The notes under the pieces are model-generated. The model saw only the letters and a program-made list of their open reading frames with translations, was not told the origin of the DNA and searched no databases. Below, one piece after another: positions 9,030 to 17,079 of a DNA stretch of 64,000 nucleotides; the stretch's first letter is position 1, and each line of letters starts with the position of its first letter. The DNA comes from Palsa-504 sp963756575 (GTDB taxonomy: Bacteria > Actinomycetota > Actinomycetes > Streptosporangiales > Streptosporangiaceae). The DNA lies in contig CAVWOM010000011.1 in NCBI GenBank assembly GCA_963756575.1, positions 186,001 to 250,000 on the forward strand, given 5' to 3'. Position numbers and translations under genes: made by a program.

Positions 9030-9242
9030 CGGCGTCCCTTCCCCTGCGCAGATCCCCTCGCCAGATTGCCGGGTGAAATCACGGAAAAACAGTCTTGTAT
9101 TGCCCGCCCCTCATCAGCCGGCCCGCAAAACCCCAAGCCAGCCACCCTGACCGCCGTAACCCCAACCCGCCGTAGTCCGCTACCAAACGAGTGGCGTCCC
9201 CGCCCAGTTCCCCCTCGACACTGACGTGGTGAGACCCGGAAC

Positions 9243-9458
9243 CTACCGGTTGTCCTTTTTCAGCGCGTCCGGCTTGTGCACGGCCTCGCCGCCGCTCTTG
9301 TCGCTCTTGACGAGGTACTGCGGGTCGTCCTGGCTGGCGCGGACCTGGCGCCCGGCCGCCTCGGTGTCCTCGGTGATCTTCTCCTCTACTTCGCCGACCG
9401 CCTCGCTGCCGTGCGAGTTCCAGCGGACCTTGTCCCCCTTGCGGAAATCCCCGGCCAT
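9243..9458 (-). CDS. DUF2945 (hypervirulence-associated TUDOR-type) small protein
   Basis: 71 residues: FRKGDKVRWNSHGSEAVGEV then EEKITEDTE and QYLVKSDKSGGEAVHKPDAL, matching the DUF2945 family, a small SH3/TUDOR-like barrel. ATG 9458 follows GGGTGGGGAC at good spacing. The molecular role of the family is not established. Monocistronic. Confidence 0.85.
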   Translation of the reverse strand: MAGDFRKGDKVRWNSHGSEAVGEVEEKITEDTEAAGRQVRASQDDPQYLVKSDKSGGEAVHKPDALKKDNR

Positions 9459-9553
9459 GTCCCCACCCTTCGTCCGGATCAACGGAGCGGCCCCCTACCC
9501 GCCGACGTCACGATCATGTGCTGGGTCGCCAGCCCGGCTCTTGCTATGAGTAG

Positions 9554-9775
9554 ATGAGTGAGACCGGGACCCTGTACATGGCCCTGGACCGGCTGAGCTC
9601 GGCCGGGCTGGTCGAGCCGGACCGGGAGGAGGTCGCCGACGGCCGGCTGCGCCGGTACTACCGCCTCACCGACGACGGCGCGACCGAGCTGGCCGCCGAG
9701 ACCGGACGCCGCCGCGCCAGCGCCACCATCGCGGCCCAGCGGCTGAGCGCCAGGCTCGCCGGAGGCCCCGCGTGA
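9554..9775 (+). pseudogene. PadR-family regulator lacking its N-terminus
   Basis: 73 residues beginning at TGTLYMALDRLSSAGLVEP, the recognition-helix part of a PadR winged helix, followed by the wing (RLRRYYRLTDDG) and C-terminal helix. The first two helices (normally ~30 residues ahead) are missing, so DNA binding should be impaired. It overlaps the next gene by GTGA, the usual PadR/membrane-protein pairing. I treat it as a remnant; a functional short form is less likely. Confidence 0.6.
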
Positions 9776-10299
9776 ACCCGGCCCAGGACCCGGCGGCCCA
9801 GGACCCGGCGGCCCAGGACCCGGTAGCCCAGGAGCCGGCGGCACTGGAGCTCCGCTACCGGCGCCTGCTGCGCTGCTACCCGCCCAGCCACCGCGCGGCC
9901 CACCGCGAGGAGATGCTCGGCGTGCTGCTCGCTACCGCCCGCCCCGGGCAGCGCGGGCCGGGCGCGGGGCAGACGCTGAACCTGGTCGCCTGCGGCCTGG
10001 CCATCCGAGCCCGCCGCGCCCTGGCCGCCGGCCTCTGGCCGGACGCCCTGGCCGTGCTGAGCCTGGTCGTCCCGCTGGTGATGCTGATCCTCTCCGTGTT
10101 GAACTTCGCCGAGAACGTCCGGGTAGAAGCGGCGTTCGATCACACCTCGCCGGCGCTTCCCTTCTGGCGGCTCGACCTCGTGCCCGACCTCGGCGGCCCC
10201 GTGGTGGTCATGATGGGCTGGCTGGCGGTGGTGCTGCTGGCCCTGGCCGGCCGGCGGCGCGGGCCTGCGGGCTGCCCGGCGCGGTGCCGAGGACGGTAG
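9772..10299 (+). CDS. PadR-associated membrane protein, probably C-terminally truncated
   Basis: 175 residues: a 20-residue AQDPA-type repeat, a helical LELRYRRLLRCYPPSHR segment that typifies PadR-partner proteins, then two membrane segments (ALAVLSLVVPLVMLILSVL and VVVMMGWLAVVLLALAG). Relatives usually have more membrane helices. The reading ends in arginine-rich sequence exactly where it becomes antisense to the truncated GntR gene, so the tail is probably not native. Confidence 0.6.
   Translation: MNPAQDPAAQDPAAQDPVAQEPAALELRYRRLLRCYPPSHRAAHREEMLGVLLATARPGQRGPGAGQTLNLVACGLAIRARRALAAGLWPDALAVLSLVVPLVMLILSVLNFAENVRVEAAFDHTSPALPFWRLDLVPDLGGPVVVMMGWLAVVLLALAGRRRGPAGCPARCRGR
9781..9840 (+). 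repeat. four tandem 15-bp repeats
   Basis: Four adjacent copies of GCCCAGGACCCGGCG (the last two with one or two changes) encode four AQDPA units at the start of the membrane protein. Copy-number change would stay in frame. Confidence 0.9.
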
Positions 10300-10654
10300 C
10301 CGTGCCGGTCGTCGGGGTGGCCAGGCCGGCCAGCTTCTTCTGCAGGGCCGCCATCTGCTTCAGCCCCGCGATCTCGGGCGCCTGCGTGATGAACGTGCCC
10401 ACTCCAGGCCGGCCGGCCGCCACCCCGCGCAGTTCCAGTTCCCGGTACGCCTTCATCACCGTGTCCGGGTTCACCGCCAGCGTCCGGGTCACGTCCTTGA
10501 TCCGCGGCAGCTGGTCGCCTTCCCGCAGGAAGCCGAGCCGCAGCGCGTAGTCGACCTGGTGCACGAACTGCAGGTAGGTCGGCACCCCCGACCCCCGGTC
10601 CAGGTAGAACGCGATCGGCGACAAGTCACCATCATCTGGTTTTACGGTAACCAT
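10208..10654 (-). CDS. GntR-family (YtrA-like) regulator with non-native C-terminus
   Basis: The winged helix is complete: GVPTYLQFVHQVDYALRLGFL, GDQLPRIKDVTRTLAVNPDT, VMKAYRELELRGVAAGRPGVGTF. After ALQKKLAGLA the sequence turns into Ala/Pro-rich residues instead of the usual short helical tail, at the same place where the convergent membrane gene is cut. ATG 10654 fits the family; an upstream TTG at 10690 lies three bases after the response regulator stop. A TTACGG-N15-CCGTAA dyad overlaps the ATG and could be an autoregulatory site. Confidence 0.7.
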   Translation of the reverse strand: MVTVKPDDGDLSPIAFYLDRGSGVPTYLQFVHQVDYALRLGFLREGDQLPRIKDVTRTLAVNPDTVMKAYRELELRGVAAGRPGVGTFITQAPEIAGLKQMAALQKKLAGLATPTTGTATVLGTAPGSPQARAAGRPGPAAPPPASPS

Positions 10655-10692
10655 GGGTAAAGCCGTAAGACTCGGCGGCGGCTCCGTCAACC

Positions 10693-11334
10693 TCAGCGGA
10701 TGAAGCCGCTCTCGTAGGCCGTGATGACGGCCTGGACCCGGTCCCGGGCGCCCAGCTTGGCCAGCACGTTGCGCACGTGGGTCTTGACCGTCTCCACCCC
10801 CAGGAACAGCTCGGCGGCGATCTCCGCGTTGGACCGGCCCTGCGCGATGAGCCGCAGCACCCCGGCCTCGCGCTCGGTAAGGTTCGCCTCGGCCAGCCCG
10901 CCGCCCGGGCTGCCGTGGCGGGTCGCCAGCCGGCGGACGGCGGCCGGGAAGAGCAGGGATTCCCCGTTGTGCACGGTGCGGATCGCGTTTGTGAAATCGT
11001 CCGCGGTGGCCCGCTTGAGCAGGAACCCCCGCGCGCCCGCCTGCAGCGCGTCGTAGACGTAGTCGTCGTTCTCGAACGTGGTCACCACGATGACCGCGGG
11101 CCCGCCGCCGTCGAACTGGGCGAGCTGCCTGGTGGCCGCGATCCCGTCGACCCGCGGCATCCGGACGTCCATCAGCACGATGTCGGGACGCGTCCGCCGG
11201 GCCTGGGCGATGACCGCCGCCCCGTCATCCGCCTCGCCCACCACGGTCATGTCGGGCTCGGACTCCAGGATCGCCCGCAGCCCGCTGCGGACCAGCGGCT
11301 CGTCGTCGGCCAGCAGCACCCGGATCGGCGTCAC
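10693..11334 (-). CDS. NarL/LuxR-type response regulator
   Basis: 213 residues from GTG 11334. Receiver domain: acidic pair ADDEP, phosphoacceptor Asp in IVLMDVRMPRVDG, Thr in VVTTFEND and Lys in FLLKRA. C-terminal LuxR-type HTH: LTEREAGVLRLIAQGRSNAE and VKTHVRNVLAKLGARDRVQA. The GTG overlaps the kinase stop (GTGA), so kinase and regulator are made together. The target is probably the neighbouring membrane genes. Confidence 0.93.
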   Translation of the reverse strand: MTPIRVLLADDEPLVRSGLRAILESEPDMTVVGEADDGAAVIAQARRTRPDIVLMDVRMPRVDGIAATRQLAQFDGGGPAVIVVTTFENDDYVYDALQAGARGFLLKRATADDFTNAIRTVHNGESLLFPAAVRRLATRHGSPGGGLAEANLTEREAGVLRLIAQGRSNAEIAAELFLGVETVKTHVRNVLAKLGARDRVQAVITAYESGFIR

Positions 11335-12446
11335 GGCCGCGCCTCCCGGACGGGCAGCGAAACGGACAGCACCCACCGGTCGTCCCGCAGTCCTGCCGTC
11401 GCGGTGCCGCCCAGGGCGGCGGCGCGTTCGCTGATCCCCAGCAGCCCCCGCCCGGCCCGCGCCGCCCGCCGGGCACTGGCCGGGCTGCTCAGCCGGATGC
11501 CCAGCGTTTCCGGGCTGAGCGTCAGGCCGAACGCCGCGGTGCCATCACCCGAGTACTTCAGCGCGTTAGTCAGGCCTTCCTGCACGATCCGGTAGGCCTC
11601 CTGGCTGACCAGCGCGGGCAGCCGGGACAGGTCGCCCGACACGACCGAGTTCAGGCTCAGCCCGGCCGACCGGGCCGAGGTCAGGAGCTCACCCAGGGAG
11701 CCCAGGTCGTGCGCCGGCGCCACCGGGTCCGTGGTCTCGTACCGCAGCAGGCTCAGCATGTCGTCGAGTTCCGCCGCCGCCCGGCGCGAGGCTGTCTCGA
11801 TCGTCGCCAGCGCCTCGGCGGCGAAGCCCGGATCGCGTTCGATGACCTTGCGGGCGGCCGACGCCTGGACGGTCACCACCGACAGGGCGTGCCCGACGCT
11901 GTCGTGGAGCTCGCGGGCGATCCGGTTGCGCTCGGTGGCGCGGGCCGCGTCGGCCTCCAGCCGCTGCAGCCGCTCGGCGTAGGACGGCCCGAGCAGCGCC
12001 GGCCCCAGCCACGCCAGGAACCGCCCGGCCAGCAGCGTGCCCAGCACCGTTCCCGCCGCCGCCGGGGCCGTCCACCAGCTGCCGTCCAGCGCGATCAGCC
12101 CCAGCACGGCGCCCACCACGAGCAGGCCGGTGAACACGTGCAGCAGGAACCAGCCCAGGGTCCGGCGCCGCTGCGGCCAGCCGGCCGCGGCGTCCGGCGG
12201 CCCGTCCGGGAAGTCGACCCCGAGCAGGCCCTGCGCCGCCACCCCCTCGATCTGGCGCGCGGCTGGCACCAGCCCCGCCAGTAGCGGCCCGCCGGCCAGC
12301 ACCACCGCGGTGAGAGCCGTCACCCAGGCCGGCGCCCCGGCCCGGTCGACCAGCGAGCTCACGGTGAAGACGGCGATGCCGAGGGCCAGCGCCAGCGCCG
12401 CGCCGACCAGCACGAACACGGCCTGCAGCAGGTTCACGATCTTCAT
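11331..12446 (-). CDS. HisKA_3 sensor histidine kinase
   Basis: 371 residues with four to five N-terminal membrane segments, a coiled-coil linker (YAERLQRLEADAARATERN), the HisKA_3 box IARELHDSVGHALSVV with the phosphoacceptor His, and a C-terminal HATPase domain (EGLTNALKYSGD, RGLLGISERAAALGG). The signal is probably sensed in or near the membrane because there is no large extracellular domain. Its ATG overlaps the stop of the upstream membrane protein. Confidence 0.93.
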   Translation of the reverse strand: MKIVNLLQAVFVLVGAALALALGIAVFTVSSLVDRAGAPAWVTALTAVVLAGGPLLAGLVPAARQIEGVAAQGLLGVDFPDGPPDAAAGWPQRRRTLGWFLLHVFTGLLVVGAVLGLIALDGSWWTAPAAAGTVLGTLLAGRFLAWLGPALLGPSYAERLQRLEADAARATERNRIARELHDSVGHALSVVTVQASAARKVIERDPGFAAEALATIETASRRAAAELDDMLSLLRYETTDPVAPAHDLGSLGELLTSARSAGLSLNSVVSGDLSRLPALVSQEAYRIVQEGLTNALKYSGDGTAAFGLTLSPETLGIRLSSPASARRAARAGRGLLGISERAAALGGTATAGLRDDRWVLSVSLPVREARP

Positions 12447-13036
12447 AGCTGACAGCGGCTCCCGGGCTCAGCCTGACGGCGACGCCGCCAGTAGCTTATC
12501 GTCACCGCTCCCAGCAGCGGCCCCCACAGCAGCAGCGGAGCGTAAGCGGCCACGGCGACGAGGCCCTTCCAGTCGCCGAAGCTCACCGCCGCGCTCGCGC
12601 TGAGCGCGCGGCCGTCGATGCGCCGCCCCAGCAGCATGCTCACCGCCGCCCAGGTCCAGAGCAGCGTCAGCACGGCCGCGCCCGCCGCCCCGGGAACGAC
12701 GGCCAGCCGCACCGGCACCCGCCGTCCGCGCAGCCCCGGGATCCACCGCGGGAACACCTCGCCCCAGGTCGACACCAGCCCGACCGCGGTGAACGCGAGC
12801 AGCTCCGAGACGACCGACAGCAGCACCACGTACAGCCCGAGCGGCACCCCCGGCAGCCCGGACGACAGCTCGGCCGGCTGAAGGCCGCCGCGCATGATCG
12901 GCGCATGGAAGGTGCACGCCACGATCCGCCACACGCTCGACGGGATCACCGTCAGCGGGACGGCCAAGGCGGCGAGCCTGGCCCATCGCGAAACCCCGGC
13001 CGCGGGCGCGTGCGCGGCCGCCCAGACTGTAGTCAT
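12443..13036 (-). CDS. multi-pass membrane protein cotranscribed with the two-component system
   Basis: 197 residues with about four hydrophobic helices (LAALAVPLTVIPSSVWRIV, GLYVVLLSVVSELLAFTAVG, AVLTLLWTWAAVSMLLG, GLVAVAAYAPLLLWGPLLG). Family not named. The ATGA overlap with the kinase makes it the first gene of a three-gene operon; a role in signal input is an inference from position. Confidence 0.75.
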   Translation of the reverse strand: MTTVWAAAHAPAAGVSRWARLAALAVPLTVIPSSVWRIVACTFHAPIMRGGLQPAELSSGLPGVPLGLYVVLLSVVSELLAFTAVGLVSTWGEVFPRWIPGLRGRRVPVRLAVVPGAAGAAVLTLLWTWAAVSMLLGRRIDGRALSASAAVSFGDWKGLVAVAAYAPLLLWGPLLGAVTISYWRRRRQAEPGSRCQL

Positions 13037-13055
13037 GTGCTGCTCCTGGAAGCCC

Positions 13056-13074
13056 GGGCCGCTAGGTGCGGCCC
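13056..13074 (-). terminator. hairpin downstream of the LLM oxidoreductase
   Basis: GGGCCGC, a five-base loop, then GCGGCCC. It lies about 80 bases past the oxidoreductase stop and just before the membrane-protein gene. No T-run is visible, as is common in actinomycetes. Confidence 0.45.
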
Positions 13075-13154
13075 CCGTGCTTCCACGGTGCCCGGCGGCC
13101 GCCGCCCGTTCATCACTGCCAGGAGTGAACCCGCTCCCTCGGCCGGGGGAGCCG

Positions 13155-14072
13155 TTAACGTCCGGCGATGACCCCCTTCAGCAGGCGGCGGGTCCTCTCC
13201 CCGTCCTCGCCCCGGGCGATCTCGACGGCGACGAAGTCGGTCACGCCGACGTCCGCCAGCGCCCCGATCTGCGCCGCGACCGCGTCCTCGTCCCCGGCGA
13301 TCACCACGTCGCCGGGCCCGGCCGCGCCTTCCTTGTCCAGCATCGCGCGGTAGGACGGCAGCTGCCCGTAGATGGCGAGCTCCTTCTCCGCGCCGGCCCG
13401 GGCCGCGTCCGGGTCGCTGGTCACGCAGACCGGCAGCGCGCACACCACCCGCGGGCTAGGCCGCCCCGCGGCGCTGGCCGCCGCCGTGATGGCCGGGACG
13501 ACGTAGTCGCGGACGGTGGCAGGCCCGGTCATCCACAGCACCGTGCCGTCGGCCTGGCCGCCCGCCAGCTCCAGCATCCGCGGCGCCAGCGCGGCCAGCA
13601 GCACCGGCACCCGGCCCGCCCGCGGCGTCGACAGCCCGATGTGCGCGCTCAGCGTCGCGCCGTCGACGCTGGCCGGGGTCCCGTCCAGCAGCGGTACCAG
13701 CACCGACAGGTACTCGCGCATGTGCCGGGCCGGCTTGTCGAAGCTGTGCCCGTACATGTCCTCGATGACGATCTTGTGCGACAGCCCGATACCCAGCGAA
13801 AGCCGGCCGGGGCCGACCGCCAGCGCCACGGTCAGCGCCTGCTGCGCCAGCACCGCCGGATGCCGCGGGTAGGTCGGGACGACGGCCGTGCCGAGCTCGA
13901 TGCCCGGCACCTGGCTACCCGCCACCGCCAGCGCGGTCAGCGCGTCGAGCCCGAAGATGTTCGACATCCACGCCGACGTGAACCCGTCATCAGCCGCCCG
14001 CCGCAGCTGATCAGCCAGCTTGACCAGGGCCTGGTCCCCGCCCCGCTCCTCCACCATGATGCCGATCCGCAT
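13155..14072 (-). CDS. LLM-class F420-dependent oxidoreductase
   Basis: 305 residues of luciferase-like monooxygenase fold. Markers are IGIMVEE, TSAWMSNIFGLDALTALAVA, GIELGTAVVPTYPRHPAVLA, LSLGIGLSHKIVIEDMYGHS and the AGRVPVLLAALAPRMLELAG segment, characteristic of the TIGR03564-like F420-dependent group. It should use coenzyme F420 or FMN; the substrate is unknown. ATG 14072 gives the expected MRIGI start. Confidence 0.9.
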   Translation of the reverse strand: MRIGIMVEERGGDQALVKLADQLRRAADDGFTSAWMSNIFGLDALTALAVAGSQVPGIELGTAVVPTYPRHPAVLAQQALTVALAVGPGRLSLGIGLSHKIVIEDMYGHSFDKPARHMREYLSVLVPLLDGTPASVDGATLSAHIGLSTPRAGRVPVLLAALAPRMLELAGGQADGTVLWMTGPATVRDYVVPAITAAASAAGRPSPRVVCALPVCVTSDPDAARAGAEKELAIYGQLPSYRAMLDKEGAAGPGDVVIAGDEDAVAAQIGALADVGVTDFVAVEIARGEDGERTRRLLKGVIAGR

Positions 14073-14211
14073 GCGCTGTCTCCGTCCGCTCGCCGCCGGC
14101 TCCGCTGCCGCCGGCCCCGAGACCTGATCCTCCCGGCCGGATACCGCAACCCGCAAGCCTCGGTGATTTTCGGCCCGGCTGGCGCCAGCGTCACCAGGTT
14201 CACGCCCCGCC

Positions 14212-14952
14212 CTAGCCCTGGACGGCCGGCCGGATGGTGATATCGCCGATCTCGACGTCATACGGCTGCTCGATGGCAAAGGCGATAGCCCGCGCCACCG
14301 CGTCGGGAGAGATGGCAAACTCGTCCCGGCTGCGCCGGATCTGCTCGCGCACCTGGGGATTATCGATCGAGTCGGCCAGCTCGGTCCGAACGAAGCCGGG
14401 CGACACCGACGTCGTCCGCAGCACCCCGTCGGTCGATTCCTGCCGCAGCCCCTCCAGCAAGGTCCGGACGGCGTTCTTGGTCGCCGCGTAGACCGCCTGC
14501 GTCGGCACGATCTTCAGCCCGGCCGTGGACACGGTGGTCACCAGGTGCCCGTGCCCCTGCCGCCGGAACACCGGCAGCGCGGCCGCGATCCCGTGCAGCA
14601 CGCCCCGCAGGTTGACGTCGATCATCGCCTCCCAGCCCGCGACGTCGAGATCGGCCATCGGCCCGATCTTGCTGATCCCGGCGTTGCTGACCAGCACATC
14701 GAGCCGCCCGTACTCCACGACCGCCATATCTACCAAACGACGCAGGTCCACGCCCCGGCTGACGTCAACGGAGCAACTGATGGCCCGCCCGCCCTGGTCG
14801 CGGATCTGCCGCGCGACCTCTTCCAGCCGCTCGGTCCGCCGCGCCCCCAGCACCACCGCCGCCCCCCGCTCGGCCAGCAGCCGCGCGGTCGCCTCCCCGA
14901 TCCCGCTGCTCGCCCCGGTAATAGCCACGACCTTGCCGCTGATCCCAGTCAT
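14212..14952 (-). CDS. short-chain dehydrogenase/reductase
   Basis: 246 residues, a classical SDR: cofactor motif TGASSGIG, ARRTERLEE after beta-2 (NADP preference), NAG, catalytic Ser in TTVSTAG, and YAATK with the Tyr-Lys pair. The spacer to the divergent TetR gene holds two GGACA palindromes, so it is probably the repressor's target. Confidence 0.93.
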   Translation of the reverse strand: MTGISGKVVAITGASSGIGEATARLLAERGAAVVLGARRTERLEEVARQIRDQGGRAISCSVDVSRGVDLRRLVDMAVVEYGRLDVLVSNAGISKIGPMADLDVAGWEAMIDVNLRGVLHGIAAALPVFRRQGHGHLVTTVSTAGLKIVPTQAVYAATKNAVRTLLEGLRQESTDGVLRTTSVSPGFVRTELADSIDNPQVREQIRRSRDEFAISPDAVARAIAFAIEQPYDVEIGDITIRPAVQG

Positions 14953-14975
14953 CGAGGTCTCCCTTCCGCTAAAAT

Positions 14976-15017
14976 GGACACATGTCCGGTTAATGCAAGA
15001 CTACCGGACACGTGTCC
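14976..15017. promoter_or_regulatory. paired TetR operators between SDR and TetR
   Basis: GGACACATGTCC at 14976-14987 and the perfect palindrome GGACACGTGTCC at 15006-15017, centred 30 bp apart (about three helical turns). Both match a TetR dimer site and lie between the two divergent starts. Confidence 0.7.
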
Positions 15018-15045
15018 ACTTAGCCAGTCACCGGGCAGGAGGCCG

Positions 15046-15603
15046 ATGAACCCGCCCCATCTCCGGGCCGATGCCGCGGGCAACCGCGCCCGGATCATCG
15101 CAGCCGCCCGGACGGCCATCGCGGACACCGGCGAAGTAAAGCTCAACGCGATCGCCAAGCAGGCAGGCGTCGGCCAGGGCACCCTCTACCGCCACTTCCC
15201 GACCCGCGAAGACCTCCTCGCCGAGGTCTACCGCGAAGACGTCGGCGAGCTCGTCGCGGCCGCGCCCGCCCTGCTCGCCGAGCACGAGCCGCTCGCCGCG
15301 CTGGCGCACTGGTTCGACCGGGTCGCCGCCTACGCCCGCGTCAAGCAAGGCGTCTTCGCCGCCGTCGAGGCCGGCCTCTCCCAGGCCCTGGCCGCGCACA
15401 GCCTGGGCCCGATCGGTGAGGCCCTGACCCTCCTCCTCGACGCCGGTAAAGCCGACGGCACCATCCGTCCCGACGTCGACGCTCGCGACGTCATCCTCCT
15501 CATCGGCTACCTGACCCGCCTCGAGCCGGACGAATGGGACACCAGAGCCCGGCACCTCCTCCTCCTCATCCTGGATGGGCTGCGCGAACGATCCGCCCGT
15601 TGA
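15046..15603 (+). CDS. TetR-family repressor
   Basis: 185 residues. HTH NRARIIAAARTAIADTGEV, LNAIAKQAGVGQGTLYRHF, then REDLLAEVYREDVGEL, as in the SbtR-like C-terminal class. AGGAGG precedes the ATG at 15046. Probably represses itself and the divergent SDR. Its last ~38 bases overlap the convergent serine-hydrolase gene. Confidence 0.92.
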   Translation: MNPPHLRADAAGNRARIIAAARTAIADTGEVKLNAIAKQAGVGQGTLYRHFPTREDLLAEVYREDVGELVAAAPALLAEHEPLAALAHWFDRVAAYARVKQGVFAAVEAGLSQALAAHSLGPIGEALTLLLDAGKADGTIRPDVDARDVILLIGYLTRLEPDEWDTRARHLLLLILDGLRERSAR

Positions 15604-16936
15604 CCGGCTCGATCGGGATGCTGCGGTTGGTCATGGCCACGTAGACCTGCCCGCTATCGAGGTGCAGCACCAGCGACGCGGCCCCTTCGCGGGCGCGCCC
15701 GGCCTGCCCCGCCACCCCAAGGGCCTCGTTGATACGCCAGCCCAGGCCGACGGCGGGCATCGCGTCGCCGTTCGGCCGGACCTGCGGTCGCAGCGCCTCG
15801 CGGGCGAGCTCGGCCGGCAGCCGCGAGGACCAGCCCCGGCCGAAGCGCACCAGGTCGCCTGCTGTCGTCCAGAGCCCCGCGGCGGCCGGGACGGTCTCGA
15901 CGTCCTCGGCCACGGGCCGGAAGGCGCCTTCCTCGTTCAGCGCGTAGCCCGTGACGGCCCGCTCGCCGGCTCCCGGCCGCTGCGCCGGGAACCACGAGCT
16001 GCTCATTCCCAGCGGGCCGAGCACCAGCTCGGCCGCCGCGTCCGGGTACGGCCGCCCGGTGACGTCCTCGATCAGCGTCCCGAGCGTGGCGTACCCGTCG
16101 TTACGGGTGAGGAGATCCCGGACCGTGTCGTCCAGCTCCATCCGCCCGTCGGCCACCAGCCGCAGCACGGCGGTCGCGGTGATCAGCGTGGTGATCGTGT
16201 AGACCGGGAACCGGTGCGCCGTGCTCAGCGGCTCGCCCCGGTCCAGGTCGGCCCAGCCGCGAGCGAGTGCCCACGGCGACCCGTCGCCGTTAGCCTGGCC
16301 GCTCCCGGCCAGGGCCAGCCCCGGCAGGCCGAGCTCGCCGAATACCTCTTCCGCCACGGCGGACGCTTCCGCCGGCACCTCGCCCGTCACGTCGGTCGGC
16401 GGCGTGGCCACGCGGGCGTCGTTGACCGCCTCGCCCACGCGGTGCGCCATCATTCCCCGCAGCCGGTGCGGCGCTTCGACCGCGACGGCCGCCTGGATCT
16501 GCACGTCGCCGGCCAGCGCCCGGACGAATAGCGGGCGTTCGGCCAGGACGGTGACCTCGTCGCGCAGCCGTCCGCCCCGGGCCAGCGACGACAGGGTCGA
16601 CACCAGCCGGCCCGGCGTGACCTTGTCCAGGAACGGCTCCTCGAAGTGCTCGCCCAGTTCCTCCGCCGCGGGCGGGGACCAGTCCGGCTGGGCCGCCCCG
16701 GCGAACCGGGAGGCGACCCAGCGCACGTGCTCGAGCGCGGCGCCTTCCGGGTCCGGCTGGCGGTCGCCGATGAGCTCCTTGAGCACGGTCCAGCTCGACT
16801 GGCCGTGCTCGCGGGCGATGGCGAGCTGCGCCTCGTGCAAGGTGGGGAATTCACCCGCCGCGTGGCGGCGCCGGGCCTCGAGCTTCAGGTAGCGCAGGCT
16901 AGGCCGGTCGGGCAGCGAACGTGACTGATCGGACAT
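15566..16936 (-). CDS. serine beta-lactamase-like protein with degenerate active site
   Basis: 456 residues. The N-terminal ~50 (PSLRYLKLEARRRHAAGEFP, LHEAQLAIAREHGQSSW) is the helical module often found ahead of ankyrin proteins; a middle domain follows, and residues ~225 onward form a class C beta-lactamase/DD-peptidase fold. The SxxK tetrad reads TITT in FPVYTITTLITATAVLRLV, and the stretch that should hold HTSG and YxN is missing (LLTRNDGYATLGTLI). Catalysis by the normal mechanism is therefore unlikely; it may be a binding protein or a decaying gene. ATG 16936 chosen. Confidence 0.8.
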   Translation of the reverse strand: MSDQSRSLPDRPSLRYLKLEARRRHAAGEFPTLHEAQLAIAREHGQSSWTVLKELIGDRQPDPEGAALEHVRWVASRFAGAAQPDWSPPAAEELGEHFEEPFLDKVTPGRLVSTLSSLARGGRLRDEVTVLAERPLFVRALAGDVQIQAAVAVEAPHRLRGMMAHRVGEAVNDARVATPPTDVTGEVPAEASAVAEEVFGELGLPGLALAGSGQANGDGSPWALARGWADLDRGEPLSTAHRFPVYTITTLITATAVLRLVADGRMELDDTVRDLLTRNDGYATLGTLIEDVTGRPYPDAAAELVLGPLGMSSSWFPAQRPGAGERAVTGYALNEEGAFRPVAEDVETVPAAAGLWTTAGDLVRFGRGWSSRLPAELAREALRPQVRPNGDAMPAVGLGWRINEALGVAGQAGRAREGAASLVLHLDSGQVYVAMTNRSIPIEPVNGRIVRAAHPG

Positions 16937-17079
16937 GGCAGTCCCTCTCCCAATGCCCGGGGGTCCGCGACATCGGGCGGGAAGGACGACCACCGATGAC
17001 TTCACCTGCACCCGGTGAGCTTGCAGCCCTGCCCGCGGACCCAGCGGCGGCCGGGAACCACCGCTGAAAAGCATACAAC

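Noticed and set aside
6729..9224. Very long plus-strand open frame of about 830 codons
   Set aside because: It is antisense to the HelR-like gene, is rich in Pro/Arg/Gly low-complexity sequence and has no domain; the minus strand carries all helicase motifs.
9030..9242. Possible rifamycin-associated element upstream of the HelR-like gene
   Set aside because: I looked for the conserved inverted-repeat element and found no convincing match, so rifamycin induction is not claimed.
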